Of a stretch of 64,000 nt of DNA, positions 35,977 to 46,433 are shown in pieces (the stretch's first letter is position 1; each line of letters begins with the position of its first letter). The stretch covers positions 5,828,001 to 5,892,000 of the forward strand of contig JASGIS010000001.1 of NCBI GenBank assembly GCA_047601745.1, written 5' to 3'. Made by a program: the position numbers and the translations under genes. The stretch comes from JAKPAM01 sp047601745 (GTDB lineage Bacteria > Pseudomonadota > Gammaproteobacteria > Burkholderiales > Burkholderiaceae_E). Below the pieces are notes generated by a model that did no database searches, had not been told where the DNA came from, and saw only the letters and a program-made list of their open reading frames with translations.

Positions 35977-37878
35977 ATGTGCGGAATCGCAGGAATTCTT
36001 CATCCCGCATCGAACGAAGGCTCGGTCGACGACGCTCGCAGCATCCAGACGATGCTCGACGCGATCGCGCACCGAGGTCCGGACGAGCAAGGCATCCAGA
36101 TCGAAGCGCGGGTGGCGCTCGGTCATAAGCGCCTGTCGATCATCGATCTGGCGCTCGGTCATCAACCGCTGTTCAACGAAGACGGATCGGTCTGCGTCGT
36201 CTTCAACGGCGAGATCTACAACTTCCAGGAACTGACGGCGGAACTCGTCGCGCAAGGCCATCGTTTCCAGACCCATAGCGACACCGAGGTCATCGTCCAC
36301 GCATGGGAAAGCTGGGGTGAGCGCTGCGTGGAGCGCTTCCGGGGCATGTTCGCGTTCGCGCTGTGGGACCGCAACAAACAGACGCTGTTCCTCGCCCGCG
36401 ACCGGCTGGGCGTCAAGCCTCTTTACTACGGTTTCCTGCCCGACGGTCGCTTCGTTTTCGGCTCCGAACTCAAGTGCCTGACCGTGCTGCCCGAGTTCCG
36501 CCGAACGCTGGATGAGCAGGCGATCGAAGAATACTTCGCGTTCGGCTATGTTCCCGATCCGCGCACCATCTATACGACGGCTTCCAAGCTCGCGCCTGGC
36601 CACAGCCTGGTGATCAAGTCGGGCGCGCGGCAAGCCGTGCCGCGTCGCTATTGGGATCTCTCCTTCGAACCGAACCATTCGATCCGTCCGGAGGATGCCG
36701 CGCGGGAACTAAGCGCGCGCATCGAAGAAGCCGTTCGCATCCGCATGATCGCCGACGTTCCGCTGGGCGCGTTCCTGTCCGGCGGAGTCGATTCCAGCGT
36801 GGTGGTGGCGGCGATGGTCGGCGCCTCGTCGGCGCCGGTCAGCACCTTCGCGATCGGCTTCGACAATCCGCGCTTCGACGAAAGCGGCTTCGCGGCGCAG
36901 GTGTCGAAACTGCTGGCGACGCATCATCACCAACGCATCGTCGCGGTCGATGACACCCATCTGCTGACCGGCTACGCGCATCTCTTCGACGAGCCCTTCG
37001 CGGACAGCTCCGCGCTGCCGACGTTCCAGGTGTCGAGTCTCGCGCGCGAGCGGGTGAAGGTGGCGCTGTCCGGAGACGGCGGAGACGAAACCTTCGGCGG
37101 TTACCGCCGCTACCAGATGCATCTGGCCGAGGACGCCGCCCGACAGATGCTTCCGCCTCGCGTCAGGCGGGCCATCGGCGCCGTCGGCGACCGATTCCCG
37201 AAACTCGACTTCCTCCCTCGCCCGTTCCGCGCCAAGACGACGCTTCAAGCCATCGGCCGCTCGGCGGTCCAGGCCTACTACGGCAGCGTCTCGTTCATCG
37301 CCGATGCCGACCGTCTGGCGATGTACTCGCCCGCGTTTCGCCAGAGGCTGGGGGGCTATCGTGCGGTGGAAGTGTTCGAGCAGCACGCCCGGGCAGCGCA
37401 TGCCGAGCATCCGCTATCGTTGGCGCAGTACCTGGACTACAAGACTTACCTGCCCGGCGACATCAATACCAAGGTCGATCGCGCGAGCATGGCGAATTCG
37501 CTCGAGGTCCGTGATCCGCTGATGGACCACCTGCTGGTCGAATGGGCGGCCACCCTGCCCGCCTCGATGAAGATCCACGACGGAACGACCAAGTGGGTGC
37601 TGAAGCAGGCGGCCGGCAAGTGGCTTCCCGACGAGATCCTTCATCGCCGCAAGATGGGATTCTCGATGCCCTTGAGCTCGTGGATCCGCGGCCCGCTGCG
37701 CGAATCGGTTCGATCATTGATGCACGACGGGGCCGCCGCGGCTTCGGGCCATCTCGATGCCGCGCGTCTGCGGACGATGTATGACGAGCACGTGCAGGGC
37801 AAGCGCGACTGGAGCACGGCGATCTGGTCGATCTATGCATTCAATCAATTTCTTTCGGAAAGCAACGCCCAGGGCTGA
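35977..37878 (+). CDS. XrtA/PEP-CTERM system amidotransferase (asparagine-synthase type)
   Basis: A 633-residue protein beginning MCGIAGILHP, so Cys2 is the glutaminase nucleophile after Met removal. RGPDEQG, SIIDL and NGEIYNF are class II amidotransferase landmarks. The synthetase half has the ATP loop SGGVDSS (268-274) and ALSGDGGDETFGGYRRY. It belongs to the asparagine-synthase-like family found in exosortase A loci, and probably amidates a carboxyl group, for example on a uronic acid of the polymer or its precursor. It is intact, unlike the paralogue at 9606, which lacks the cysteine. It leads the plus-strand unit E. Confidence 0.95.
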   Translation: MCGIAGILHPASNEGSVDDARSIQTMLDAIAHRGPDEQGIQIEARVALGHKRLSIIDLALGHQPLFNEDGSVCVVFNGEIYNFQELTAELVAQGHRFQTHSDTEVIVHAWESWGERCVERFRGMFAFALWDRNKQTLFLARDRLGVKPLYYGFLPDGRFVFGSELKCLTVLPEFRRTLDEQAIEEYFAFGYVPDPRTIYTTASKLAPGHSLVIKSGARQAVPRRYWDLSFEPNHSIRPEDAARELSARIEEAVRIRMIADVPLGAFLSGGVDSSVVVAAMVGASSAPVSTFAIGFDNPRFDESGFAAQVSKLLATHHHQRIVAVDDTHLLTGYAHLFDEPFADSSALPTFQVSSLARERVKVALSGDGGDETFGGYRRYQMHLAEDAARQMLPPRVRRAIGAVGDRFPKLDFLPRPFRAKTTLQAIGRSAVQAYYGSVSFIADADRLAMYSPAFRQRLGGYRAVEVFEQHARAAHAEHPLSLAQYLDYKTYLPGDINTKVDRASMANSLEVRDPLMDHLLVEWAATLPASMKIHDGTTKWVLKQAAGKWLPDEILHRRKMGFSMPLSSWIRGPLRESVRSLMHDGAAAASGHLDAARLRTMYDEHVQGKRDWSTAIWSIYAFNQFLSESNAQG

Positions 37879-37896
37879 CGGGCCCCGGATCAAGTC

Positions 37897-39105
37897 ATGG
37901 CCCTGATCGTTTTCTCGAGCCTGTTTCCGAGCGCTGCGACACCCGTTGCCGGGCTGTTCATTCGGGAACGGATGTTCCGGGTCGACAAGCACTTTCCGAT
38001 CATCGTCGTCGCTCCGCAGTCCTGGTCTCCGCTGGATCGCCTGATCCGGCGGTTTCGACCCTCGTTTCGTTCCCCAGCGCTCGAGTACGAAGTCATGGAT
38101 GGCGTTCGCGTCTATCGACCCCGCTTTCTCAGCATTCCCGGGTACCTGAAAAGATTCGACGGGCGGCTGATGGCGGCCGGTGCCCGGAAAGTGCTCAAGC
38201 AATTGGCCAGCCAAGGAGAGGTGTCGGCCATCGATGCGCATTTCCTTTATCCCGACGGATACGCGGCCAGCGTGCTGGCGCGCGAGCTGGACGTGCCCTA
38301 CGTGGTCACGATGCGAGGCAGCAAGGACAGCTTCCTGGTCGGAACCGATCGTGAACCGATGATGCGCGAATGCATTGCTCATGCACAGGCCGTCATCTGC
38401 GTATCCGAGTCGCTGGCTCATCTGGCGACCGGGACCCTGGGCGCCGCCGCGGCCAAGACGACGGTCGTCGGCAACGGCATCGATACCGAACGGTTCCGGC
38501 GCGAGCCTCGAGAGCTGGCGCGAGACCGCCTGGGTATCCCCGGTGATGCCACGGTACTGTTATCGGTCGGGCATTTGACGGACGGCAAGGGATTCCACCG
38601 CGTCATTCCTTTGCTGCCCGATCTGCGCAAGGCGTTCCCTAAGCTGACATATGTCATCGTCGGCGGCGATCCGACGCATCAGAATAAGGAAGCCGAACTC
38701 CGGCAGCTCGCCGAGGCGCACGGGGTCGGTGACATCGTGCGCCTGGCCGGACGACAGTCTCCGGACGAACTGCGCTGGTTCTATTCGGCCGCCGATCTCT
38801 TCGTCCTCGCCACCGCCTATGAAGGCTGGGCGAACGTATTTCTGGAATCCATGGCGTGCGGGCTGCCGATCGTCACGACTCGCGTGGGGGGTAACGAACA
38901 GGTCATCCCGGAACCCGCGCTCGGCACCTTGGTGGAGTTCTGGGATCCGCAGGCCTTCGAAGCGGCGATCCGCCGATCACTGACGGCGACACCGAACCCC
39001 GATCTGCTGATCGAGCATGCCCGGCGCCATGCCTGGGATCGCAAGATCCAGGAACTGCTCCAGATACTGGTTCGAACGGCCTCGAAGTCGAATCATCACA
39101 ACTAG
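37897..39105 (+). CDS. Glycosyltransferase family 4 protein
   Basis: A 402-residue GT-B enzyme. LFPSAATPVAGLFIRERM is a common opening of this group, with DAHFLYPDGYAASVLAREL in the first domain. VVGNGIDTERFRRE, SVGHLTDGKGF, AGRQSPDELRWFYSAADLFV and EGWANVFLESMACGLPIVTT make up the donor domain with the E-x7-E motif. It starts 18 bases after the amidotransferase stop, suggesting co-transcription. It likely extends the lipid-linked repeat; linkage and donor are not deducible. Confidence 0.92.
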   Translation: MALIVFSSLFPSAATPVAGLFIRERMFRVDKHFPIIVVAPQSWSPLDRLIRRFRPSFRSPALEYEVMDGVRVYRPRFLSIPGYLKRFDGRLMAAGARKVLKQLASQGEVSAIDAHFLYPDGYAASVLARELDVPYVVTMRGSKDSFLVGTDREPMMRECIAHAQAVICVSESLAHLATGTLGAAAAKTTVVGNGIDTERFRREPRELARDRLGIPGDATVLLSVGHLTDGKGFHRVIPLLPDLRKAFPKLTYVIVGGDPTHQNKEAELRQLAEAHGVGDIVRLAGRQSPDELRWFYSAADLFVLATAYEGWANVFLESMACGLPIVTTRVGGNEQVIPEPALGTLVEFWDPQAFEAAIRRSLTATPNPDLLIEHARRHAWDRKIQELLQILVRTASKSNHHN

Positions 39106-39283
39106 TGTCGCGTCCCATCAAATCGCTGAACAGATGAAATCCGTCCTGGCATGTCGTGTAGCTTAGCGACAAATTGATCGAAGTTCGGCTCGTGCCGCCC
39201 GAAGCAAGCGCGCGTCGATCGAACCGCTCGTACCCTCTTGGTACTTACTGCTCGAACCCCCTACTACATTGGATCCTTGCATC

Positions 39284-40564
<1,281 letters not shown>

Positions 40565-42100
40565 TCACCGGGACAGCAGCACCGGCTTCCAGCCGGGGTT
40601 GATCCCGGTACCCGAGTAGGCGCCGCGCATCGACCAGTTCCGCGCCCGGCCGTTGAAGTCGTGGTCCCAGTCACCGTAGACGGACAGCCCGGCCGTATCG
40701 ATGGTACTGCCCGACAACGCGCCTCCGGCCTTCGGGAACGGGTCGAATGAACCCAGCGCGGCGAACGGCGCGGTCAGGTAGTTGGTCGCCAGCGCATAAG
40801 CGGCGGTCACGTTGGCCGGCTGGTCCGGGGCGGAAATCGGCGTGCTCGAGAACACCGCATTGCCCTGGACCCGCTGCACGTAGCCGGCCGCCCCGCCGGT
40901 GATCCTGATTCCGCTGGTCTTGGCGATCACCGTATTGCCGAACACGCGGATCGTCTTGGGTACGCCCCCCTCATGCGGCTGGATGTTGATGGCCGCGCCC
41001 GTACTGCTGGCCATCACGTTCGCATACAACGCGATGTTCCCCGCTCCCTGGAACAGCGCCTCGGTCGGGTTCTGCCAGAAGAAGTTCCCATAGATCTCGT
41101 AGTGGTCGTCGGAGCCCGGCCCGCTGCTCGGGAAATGCCCGACCAGCACGTTGGGCCGCGCCATCGAGCCCGTCGAGCTGTTGCTGCCCTTGCTGAAGAC
41201 GTTGTAGCGGATGACGGTCACGCTCTTGCCGGTCGGCATGCCGGCCAGCGCGGGACGCGGATTCTGGTGCTTGATCTGGAGGTTGTAGCCGATCGAGTCG
41301 CGGATCAGGTTGTTCTCGATGGTGCCGGCGATGAAAGCGTTCCGGCCATCGGAGTTGCCGAGGTACATGCCGATGCCCGCGCCGACGATCGTGTTGCCGC
41401 GGATCACCCAATTCCAGTTGGGTGCGCTGACCGTCGAGATGCCGGCGATCTGCTGATTGTTGCCGACACCGTGGATGTAGAGGTTCTCCAGCCAGATATG
41501 GTGGTTGCTGCCCTGTGCGGCGACGCCTACGGCGCCCGAATTGCGGCCGTCGATCTCCAGATTCCGGACGATCACGTAGCTGCTGCCGTCCAGCCGGACG
41601 GTGTTGTGCGTAGACCTGCCGAGGATCCGTGCCGGCGCGCCGGATTCCGGACCGGTGATCAGGATCGGTTTCGATGCGGTGCCGGCGAGGTTGAACAGCG
41701 GCAGGCCGGGAACATCGTTCGGGTTGTCGTAGTTGCCGGGCGCGAGCCGCAGCGTGTCCCCCGGCTTCAGCGCTCTCACGCGGGCCAGATAGTTGGACGG
41801 ATCAGCGGTGATCACCGGGCCGGTAGGGCGAGGCCAGGCCGTCGATGGGCTGGAGGACGCCGGAGCGGCGGACGACGCGGCAAAGGTCCGCGTGGCCGGC
41901 GCGGCGACCGCAGCGTCGCTGCCGCTCTCCACCGCCGCCGGTTCGGCGGCTGCGGCGCCATACTCGCTCTCGCCGCCCCCCGCGCCGCAACCGACCGTCA
42001 TGGCGACCACCAGGGTCAGGATCGCGGCTTGCGATATCCGATAGGTCCGAGCAAACACACGCTCCGCGATGACACCCGTTGGCTGCCCACTTCTCCTCAT
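40565..42100 (-). CDS. Secreted lipoprotein with right-handed parallel beta-helix
   Basis: A 511-residue protein with a signal sequence and lipobox MTVGCG (Cys near 38), then an Ala/Ser/Pro-rich linker to about residue 95. The rest shows repeating short strands with aligned Asn/Ile/Gly-rich turns (NTVRLDGSSYVIVRNLEIDG, NNLIRDSIGYNLQIKH, RVFGNTVIAKTSGIRITGG), the pattern of right-handed parallel beta-helices, as in polysaccharide lyases, epimerases such as AlgG, and chondroitinase B. Close to the N-terminal domain edge KPGDTLRLAPGNY resembles PL6-like openings. Catalytic residues were not assigned. It is a likely polymer-processing enzyme or binding protein encoded at the locus edge. Confidence 0.7.
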   Translation of the reverse strand: MRRSGQPTGVIAERVFARTYRISQAAILTLVVAMTVGCGAGGGESEYGAAAAEPAAVESGSDAAVAAPATRTFAASSAAPASSSPSTAWPRPTGPVITADPSNYLARVRALKPGDTLRLAPGNYDNPNDVPGLPLFNLAGTASKPILITGPESGAPARILGRSTHNTVRLDGSSYVIVRNLEIDGRNSGAVGVAAQGSNHHIWLENLYIHGVGNNQQIAGISTVSAPNWNWVIRGNTIVGAGIGMYLGNSDGRNAFIAGTIENNLIRDSIGYNLQIKHQNPRPALAGMPTGKSVTVIRYNVFSKGSNSSTGSMARPNVLVGHFPSSGPGSDDHYEIYGNFFWQNPTEALFQGAGNIALYANVMASSTGAAINIQPHEGGVPKTIRVFGNTVIAKTSGIRITGGAAGYVQRVQGNAVFSSTPISAPDQPANVTAAYALATNYLTAPFAALGSFDPFPKAGGALSGSTIDTAGLSVYGDWDHDFNGRARNWSMRGAYSGTGINPGWKPVLLSR

Positions 42101-42397
42101 CTGCTTCTCCTGATTTCATGATTCTTAAAAAAAACGTGCAGATTCTACGACAGTCCAAAGTGGCCCCCCGAAAACAGCCGGACAAACGGTAGTGAAAACG
42201 AGCCTGATGGAACGCCGTTCCCGATCGGTCGCCTGCCCGATCCAAGAGCACTTACCTAGCCCTGTGGAGATCAAAAAAAAGTACTCACCGCGCGATGAAA
42301 AGGCACCGCTCGAACTCGGCGGCGGCCCGCGGGATGCCGGAAAGATCGGAAAGGAAAGAGCGGGATTGAATACCCGGCAGCCCGATTTCCGGGCGAT
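42101..42397. other. Intergenic region upstream of the beta-helix gene
   Basis: About 297 bases between the beta-helix gene and the esterase stop contain no supported gene. An A-rich run (TTCTTAAAAAAAACG, near 42122) lies just upstream of the beta-helix start and another A run lies near 42272. No sigma-54-type element with correct spacing was seen for the minus-strand gene. Confidence 0.5.
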
Positions 42398-44059
42398 TCA
42401 ACGTTGCGCGCTTCGCGTCGCGATTGATGATTGACCAAGCAATACGATCAACCCATCGGCGAGCGTTCCCCGCCAATTCAGGTAATCGTGACCGCTGGCG
42501 AATTCCCTGTAATGGACATCGTAGTCCTTGGCCAGCAGAACATCCCGCATGTTGCGCGACGGTTCGAGAATCGCGCCGCCGCTGCCGACATAGTCGACCT
42601 CGAAAAAACCGGCATCCATGTAAAACCGGATCGGCAGTTTCGGACTATCGATGAATTGCTTCGCCAGCCAGCCGGTCTCGGTGACGGGCTCGTCTCCGTA
42701 TCGGTGATCGGGTGCCCACCAGAACGAGCCCGATTGGCAAAGTACGTTGCCGAATACTCCCGGGTGACGGAACGCCGCATACGTTGCGGCGATACCGCCG
42801 AAACTCGACCCGGCGACGACGGTTCTGCTCGGATCGTCGGTCACGTGGTAACGAGAGCAGACCCAGGGAATCAGCTCCCCGGCGAGGAAATCGGCGAATC
42901 GGGCGTTGGGCGCCAGCTCTCTGATTCGCGTCTCTCGACTCGAATTGGCAATGAATACAACAACAGTTTGGCTGATTTTTCGTTCAGAGATCAGATTATC
43001 TACGATAGTCGGTGTAGGAATTCGGTCGACGTAAGCGTTCTCGTCGAAAAGCACGACCAGATCGGCCGCGCGTCCATCGTTCCGATAACCGGGAGGCAGA
43101 TAAATCGTGATCCTTCGCTCATTACCGAGCAGATCACTGTTGAACGTCGCGGACTCGAGCTTCCCTTCCGGCACGCCCGGTCTTTTTGCAATCCACGGTT
43201 GCGGCGGCGCCCCCGGCAGCTCGACCATGCTCGAATACTCATGAATATCCGCGCCGGGTTTGAAATCCCAACTTTTCTCCGGATTACGCGGGTCGGCCTG
43301 CCGCGTCGCCGCGCGCTCTTCGTCGCGCGGATCCGTCGGCTCCACCAAAGGATCGTTGATCGACAAGGTATAAACGAAACGCGATCCGGCAGGAAGCTTG
43401 ACCGTCAGTTGCCAGACGTCCGTATTCGGAATGCGATCCATCAGATAATCGGTCAACGGACGAGTATGGAATGATCCGAGCACAGCCACATTCTTCGTAT
43501 TCGAATTCCCTCGCCACAAGAAAGTCACCAATTGATGGCCGCCATCATTGGTGATCGGCGTCACCAGCGGCGTACCGCTTTTCTCGACCTGCTGCCAGAA
43601 CTGCTCGACCGCCCGCGGTGAAGGAAGACTCTTCTTCAGCGCTTCGATTGCCGGAACGGCATGGGTGGCCCGGGTCGGCCCGAGAGCCATGCGTTCGGAC
43701 AGCGGCTCGATCCGGTCGATCCGCAAACGAAAGTCGTCGGCCTGCTGTCCGGCCTCCAAGCGAAGGGTGTGATCGCCGGCCACCTCGGCGACGAAGGAAA
43801 ACGGCTTCTTGCCAGGCTCGACTGTGAACTTGCGCAAACGCGAACCGTCGGGGGCCAGAACCCGGATCTCGCCCGAGGCGCGCGTCGGCTCGATCGTCGC
43901 CTTTACGTAGTCACCGGCCTGCAACGGTAGTGTGTAGGTACGAGCGCCCCCGGCACTCAATCGCGCTTCGATCGATTCACCGGCTTTCAATACGCTCGAG
44001 GCCGGCGTCACCGCCAGGCAGGCGGACGTCAGCGACAGCAGAGCGAAAAGCGTTCCCAC
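42398..44059 (-). CDS. Fes-like alpha/beta-hydrolase (enterochelin-esterase family), secreted
   Basis: The open frame extends into the tRNA-Ser gene, so the true start must be downstream. A GTG at 44059 gives the exported-looking VGTLFALLSLTSACLAVTP and 553 residues. Residues about 25-110 form a beta-rich prepeptidase-like domain (SVLKAGESIEARLSAGGARTY). A Fes N-terminal-like domain follows (VTFLWRGNS, VYTLSINDPL), then an esterase D hydrolase domain with IYLPPGYR and nucleophile Ser419 in GSSFGG, and GHDYLNWRG holding the candidate catalytic His. It may be a siderophore or glycan esterase. The choice is not supported by neighbours, since no siderophore genes are seen. Confidence 0.8.
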   Translation of the reverse strand: MGTLFALLSLTSACLAVTPASSVLKAGESIEARLSAGGARTYTLPLQAGDYVKATIEPTRASGEIRVLAPDGSRLRKFTVEPGKKPFSFVAEVAGDHTLRLEAGQQADDFRLRIDRIEPLSERMALGPTRATHAVPAIEALKKSLPSPRAVEQFWQQVEKSGTPLVTPITNDGGHQLVTFLWRGNSNTKNVAVLGSFHTRPLTDYLMDRIPNTDVWQLTVKLPAGSRFVYTLSINDPLVEPTDPRDEERAATRQADPRNPEKSWDFKPGADIHEYSSMVELPGAPPQPWIAKRPGVPEGKLESATFNSDLLGNERRITIYLPPGYRNDGRAADLVVLFDENAYVDRIPTPTIVDNLISERKISQTVVVFIANSSRETRIRELAPNARFADFLAGELIPWVCSRYHVTDDPSRTVVAGSSFGGIAATYAAFRHPGVFGNVLCQSGSFWWAPDHRYGDEPVTETGWLAKQFIDSPKLPIRFYMDAGFFEVDYVGSGGAILEPSRNMRDVLLAKDYDVHYREFASGHDYLNWRGTLADGLIVLLGQSSIATRSAQR

Positions 44060-44093
44060 GCGGCGGCATAGTCTCCGAGCGGGAGCCGCGCAG

Positions 44094-44181
44094 TGGCGGA
44101 AGGGGTGGGATTCGAACCCACGGACGCTTGCGCGTCGCCGGTTTTCAAGACCGGTGCAATCGACCACTCTGCCACCCTTCC
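44094..44181 (-). tRNA. tRNA-Ser (anticodon UGA)
   Basis: An 88-base tRNA on the minus strand. The 5' acceptor GGAAGGG pairs with CCCTTCC, followed by discriminator G and an encoded CCA. The anticodon arm reads CGGTCTTGAAAACCGG with anticodon TGA; a long variable arm and GGTTCGAATCC T-arm are present, as expected for type II tRNA-Ser. Confidence 0.97.
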
Positions 44182-44311
44182 TGCAAAGTCTTCGGGGTCA
44201 TCGCCTGAAAACCGCCAGGCCACCCCTGCAGGATCCTCGACGCCCGGATCGCGACCGCCGTGCGGCAGTCCGAAGTCCGTCATTCTAGTCCAGCCGGCCG
44301 ATCGGCATGTC

Positions 44312-44329
44312 CGGCGGCTCGCGCCGCCG
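44312..44329 (-). terminator. Perfect hairpin downstream of the NUDIX gene
   Basis: Arms of seven bases (CGGCGGC and GCCGCCG) flank a four-base TCGC loop, just after the NUDIX stop codon in the transcribed direction. There is no T-run, so factor-independent termination is not certain. The position at the end of the nuo-NUDIX unit suggests a 3' end structure. Confidence 0.4.
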
Positions 44330-44365
44330 TATGCGGCCGAAAACCGCCGCCGGTGCCGTCCTTCG

Positions 44366-44938
44366 TCAGGCCGCGGACATCGCCGGCCACGGCCACTGGC
44401 CGCTGACGATCCGATCCATCCAATGGACGGCGATCTGGGTCTTGACGTCGGTCAGCCGGCCGGCGCGCACCTCGTCCATCAGCCAGCCCAAGGTGACGAC
44501 GTCCAGCTCGACGAACTCGCCCTCGTCGAGCGACTGCTCGGCAGTGCTCAAGCCGCGGCACAGATAGATGTCGATCCGCTCGTCGGCGAAACCGATCGCC
44601 GGATGGATCGACGTCAGCAGGCCCCACTCGGCGGCCCGGTGGCCGGTTTCCTCGAGCAGTTCGCGCTTGGCCGCCGCCAGCGAATCCTCGCCGGGATCGA
44701 GCTTGCCGGCGGGAATCTCGATGAACGTCTGCTTGACCGCGTAACGGAACTGCCGCTCGATCAGGATCCGTCCGTCGTCGAACAGCGGCACCATCGCCGC
44801 CGCGCCCGGATGCCGGATGTATTCGCGATACGCGGACTTGCCGTCGGGCAGCAGCGCGTTGTCCTTGCTGACCTTCAGGAACTTGCCCTGGAACACCAGC
44901 TCGCTGCTGAGCGTCTTTTCGGTCAGGTCGCGCGCCAT
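44366..44938 (-). CDS. NUDIX hydrolase, ADP-ribose pyrophosphatase-like
   Basis: A 190-residue protein from the ATG at 44938, five bases downstream of the nuoN stop; a GTG at 44950 would overlap nuoN. The NUDIX box is intact at GKLDPGEDSLAAAKRELLEETG, preceded by FRYAVKQTFIEIPA, characteristic of ADP-sugar pyrophosphatases. It probably hydrolyses ADP-ribose or related nucleotide sugars. The position after nuoN is common in the order suggested here; often a small DUF2818 gene lies between them, which I do not see. Confidence 0.9.
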   Translation of the reverse strand: MARDLTEKTLSSELVFQGKFLKVSKDNALLPDGKSAYREYIRHPGAAAMVPLFDDGRILIERQFRYAVKQTFIEIPAGKLDPGEDSLAAAKRELLEETGHRAAEWGLLTSIHPAIGFADERIDIYLCRGLSTAEQSLDEGEFVELDVVTLGWLMDEVRAGRLTDVKTQIAVHWMDRIVSGQWPWPAMSAA

Positions 44939-44942
44939 CCGG

Positions 44943-46415
44943 TCAGACACCCAGCGACTGGCGGATCGCCAGCAGGCAGGCGGTCATCAACGGACCCGGC
45001 ACGATGCCGAGCCCCAGCACCAGCAGGCCGTTGAACGCGAGCACGACGCGGGCGTCGGTCGTCTGCACGGCCGCCGCGGTCTCCGGCGGCTCGTCGAAGT
45101 ACATCGTCTTGACGATGCGCAGGTAGTAGAACGCGCCGACCAGCGAAGCCATCACCGCGACGATCGCCAGCCACAGGTAGCCGGCGTCGATGACCGACTG
45201 CAGCACCGCCAGCTTCGCGTAGAAACCGACGGTCGGCGGGATGCCGGCCAGCGAGAACATCAGGATCAGCATGACGGCGGCCATCCACGGATTGCGCTTG
45301 TTCAGGCCCGCCAGGTCGTTGATCTGGTCGGACTCGAAACCGGCGCGCGCCAGCATCTGGATCAGACCGAAGGTACCGAGCGTCGTCAGCACGTACGTGA
45401 TCACGTAGAACAGCGCCGCGCTGTACGCGTCGGCCGCGCCGTCGGCCTTGCCGCCGACGACGCCCGACATCAGGCCGAGCAGCACGAAGCCGATCTGCGA
45501 GATCGTCGAATACGCGAGCATCCGCTTCAGGTTGCTCTGCGCGATCGCCGCCAGGTTGCCCAGGACCAGCGACAGGACCGCCAGGATCAGGAACATCTGC
45601 TGCCAGTGCTGCGCGGCGCCCTGCAGGCTCTCGGCGAGCACGCGGAAGGCCATCGCGAACGTCGCCAGCTTCGGCGCCCCGGCGATCAGCAGCGTCGTGG
45701 CCGTCGGCGAGCCCGCATAGACGTCGGGCACCCACATGTGGAACGGCACGGCGCCGAACTTGAACGCGATGCCGGCGACGATGAACACGACGCCGAACAC
45801 GAACACGACCTGGTTGACCTGTCCGGCGCTGAACCGGTGCGCGATCTGCGCGAGATCCAGCGTGCCGGTGCCGCCGTAGATCATCGACATGCCGTACAGC
45901 AGGAAGCCCGAGGCCAGCGCACCCAGCACGAAGTACTTGATCGCCGATTCGGCCGAATCCGGATCATCGCGGCGCAGCGCGGCGAGCGCGTACAGCGACA
46001 GCGACATCACTTCGAGTCCGAGATAGACGACCAGCAGGTTGCCGGCCGAGATCATCACCATCTGGCCGAGCAGCGAGAACAGCAGCAGGCCGTAGAACTC
46101 GCCGCGGAACATGCCGCGGTCCTTCGCATAATTGCGCGCGTAGATGATGCTGGCCGCGATCGCGACGTACGAGCAGGCCTTCAGCAGGTTGCCCAGCGCG
46201 TCGACGACGTACATGCCGCCGAACGCGTAGACCTTGGGGCCGCCGGCCTGCATCAGCGTCGCGATGAACGGCGGCACGAGCGCCAGCAGCGCCAGACGAT
46301 CGACACCGACGGCAGGCTGCGGCGACTTGCGCAGCACGTCGATCAGGATGACCAGGCAGATCCCGACGAACAACAGGATCTCGGGTAGCGCGGCAAAAAG
46401 ATTGAGCTTGTCCAT
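44943..46415 (-). CDS. nuoN: NADH dehydrogenase I subunit N
   Basis: A 490-residue proton-pumping membrane subunit with about fourteen helices. The antiporter-like core carries the conserved Lys and His in KFGAVPFHMWVPDVYAG, and LALKRMLAYSSIS-type residues are seen as NLKRMLAYSTISQIG. It lies 18 bases after nuoM and just before the NUDIX gene. Its order at the end of the nuo cluster matches complex I operons. Confidence 0.97.
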   Translation of the reverse strand: MDKLNLFAALPEILLFVGICLVILIDVLRKSPQPAVGVDRLALLALVPPFIATLMQAGGPKVYAFGGMYVVDALGNLLKACSYVAIAASIIYARNYAKDRGMFRGEFYGLLLFSLLGQMVMISAGNLLVVYLGLEVMSLSLYALAALRRDDPDSAESAIKYFVLGALASGFLLYGMSMIYGGTGTLDLAQIAHRFSAGQVNQVVFVFGVVFIVAGIAFKFGAVPFHMWVPDVYAGSPTATTLLIAGAPKLATFAMAFRVLAESLQGAAQHWQQMFLILAVLSLVLGNLAAIAQSNLKRMLAYSTISQIGFVLLGLMSGVVGGKADGAADAYSAALFYVITYVLTTLGTFGLIQMLARAGFESDQINDLAGLNKRNPWMAAVMLILMFSLAGIPPTVGFYAKLAVLQSVIDAGYLWLAIVAVMASLVGAFYYLRIVKTMYFDEPPETAAAVQTTDARVVLAFNGLLVLGLGIVPGPLMTACLLAIRQSLGV

Positions 46416-46433
46416 AATCGATTCGGCGCCGGC

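Noticed and set aside
39106..39283. Possible sigma-54 element before the dehydrogenase gene (TGGCATGTCG near 39148)
   Set aside because: The GG to GC spacing is eleven bases, not ten, so it does not fit.
44094..44181. tRNA-Ser as an integration site with a duplicated 3' end
   Set aside because: No second copy of the tRNA 3' end and no integrase gene was seen within the window.
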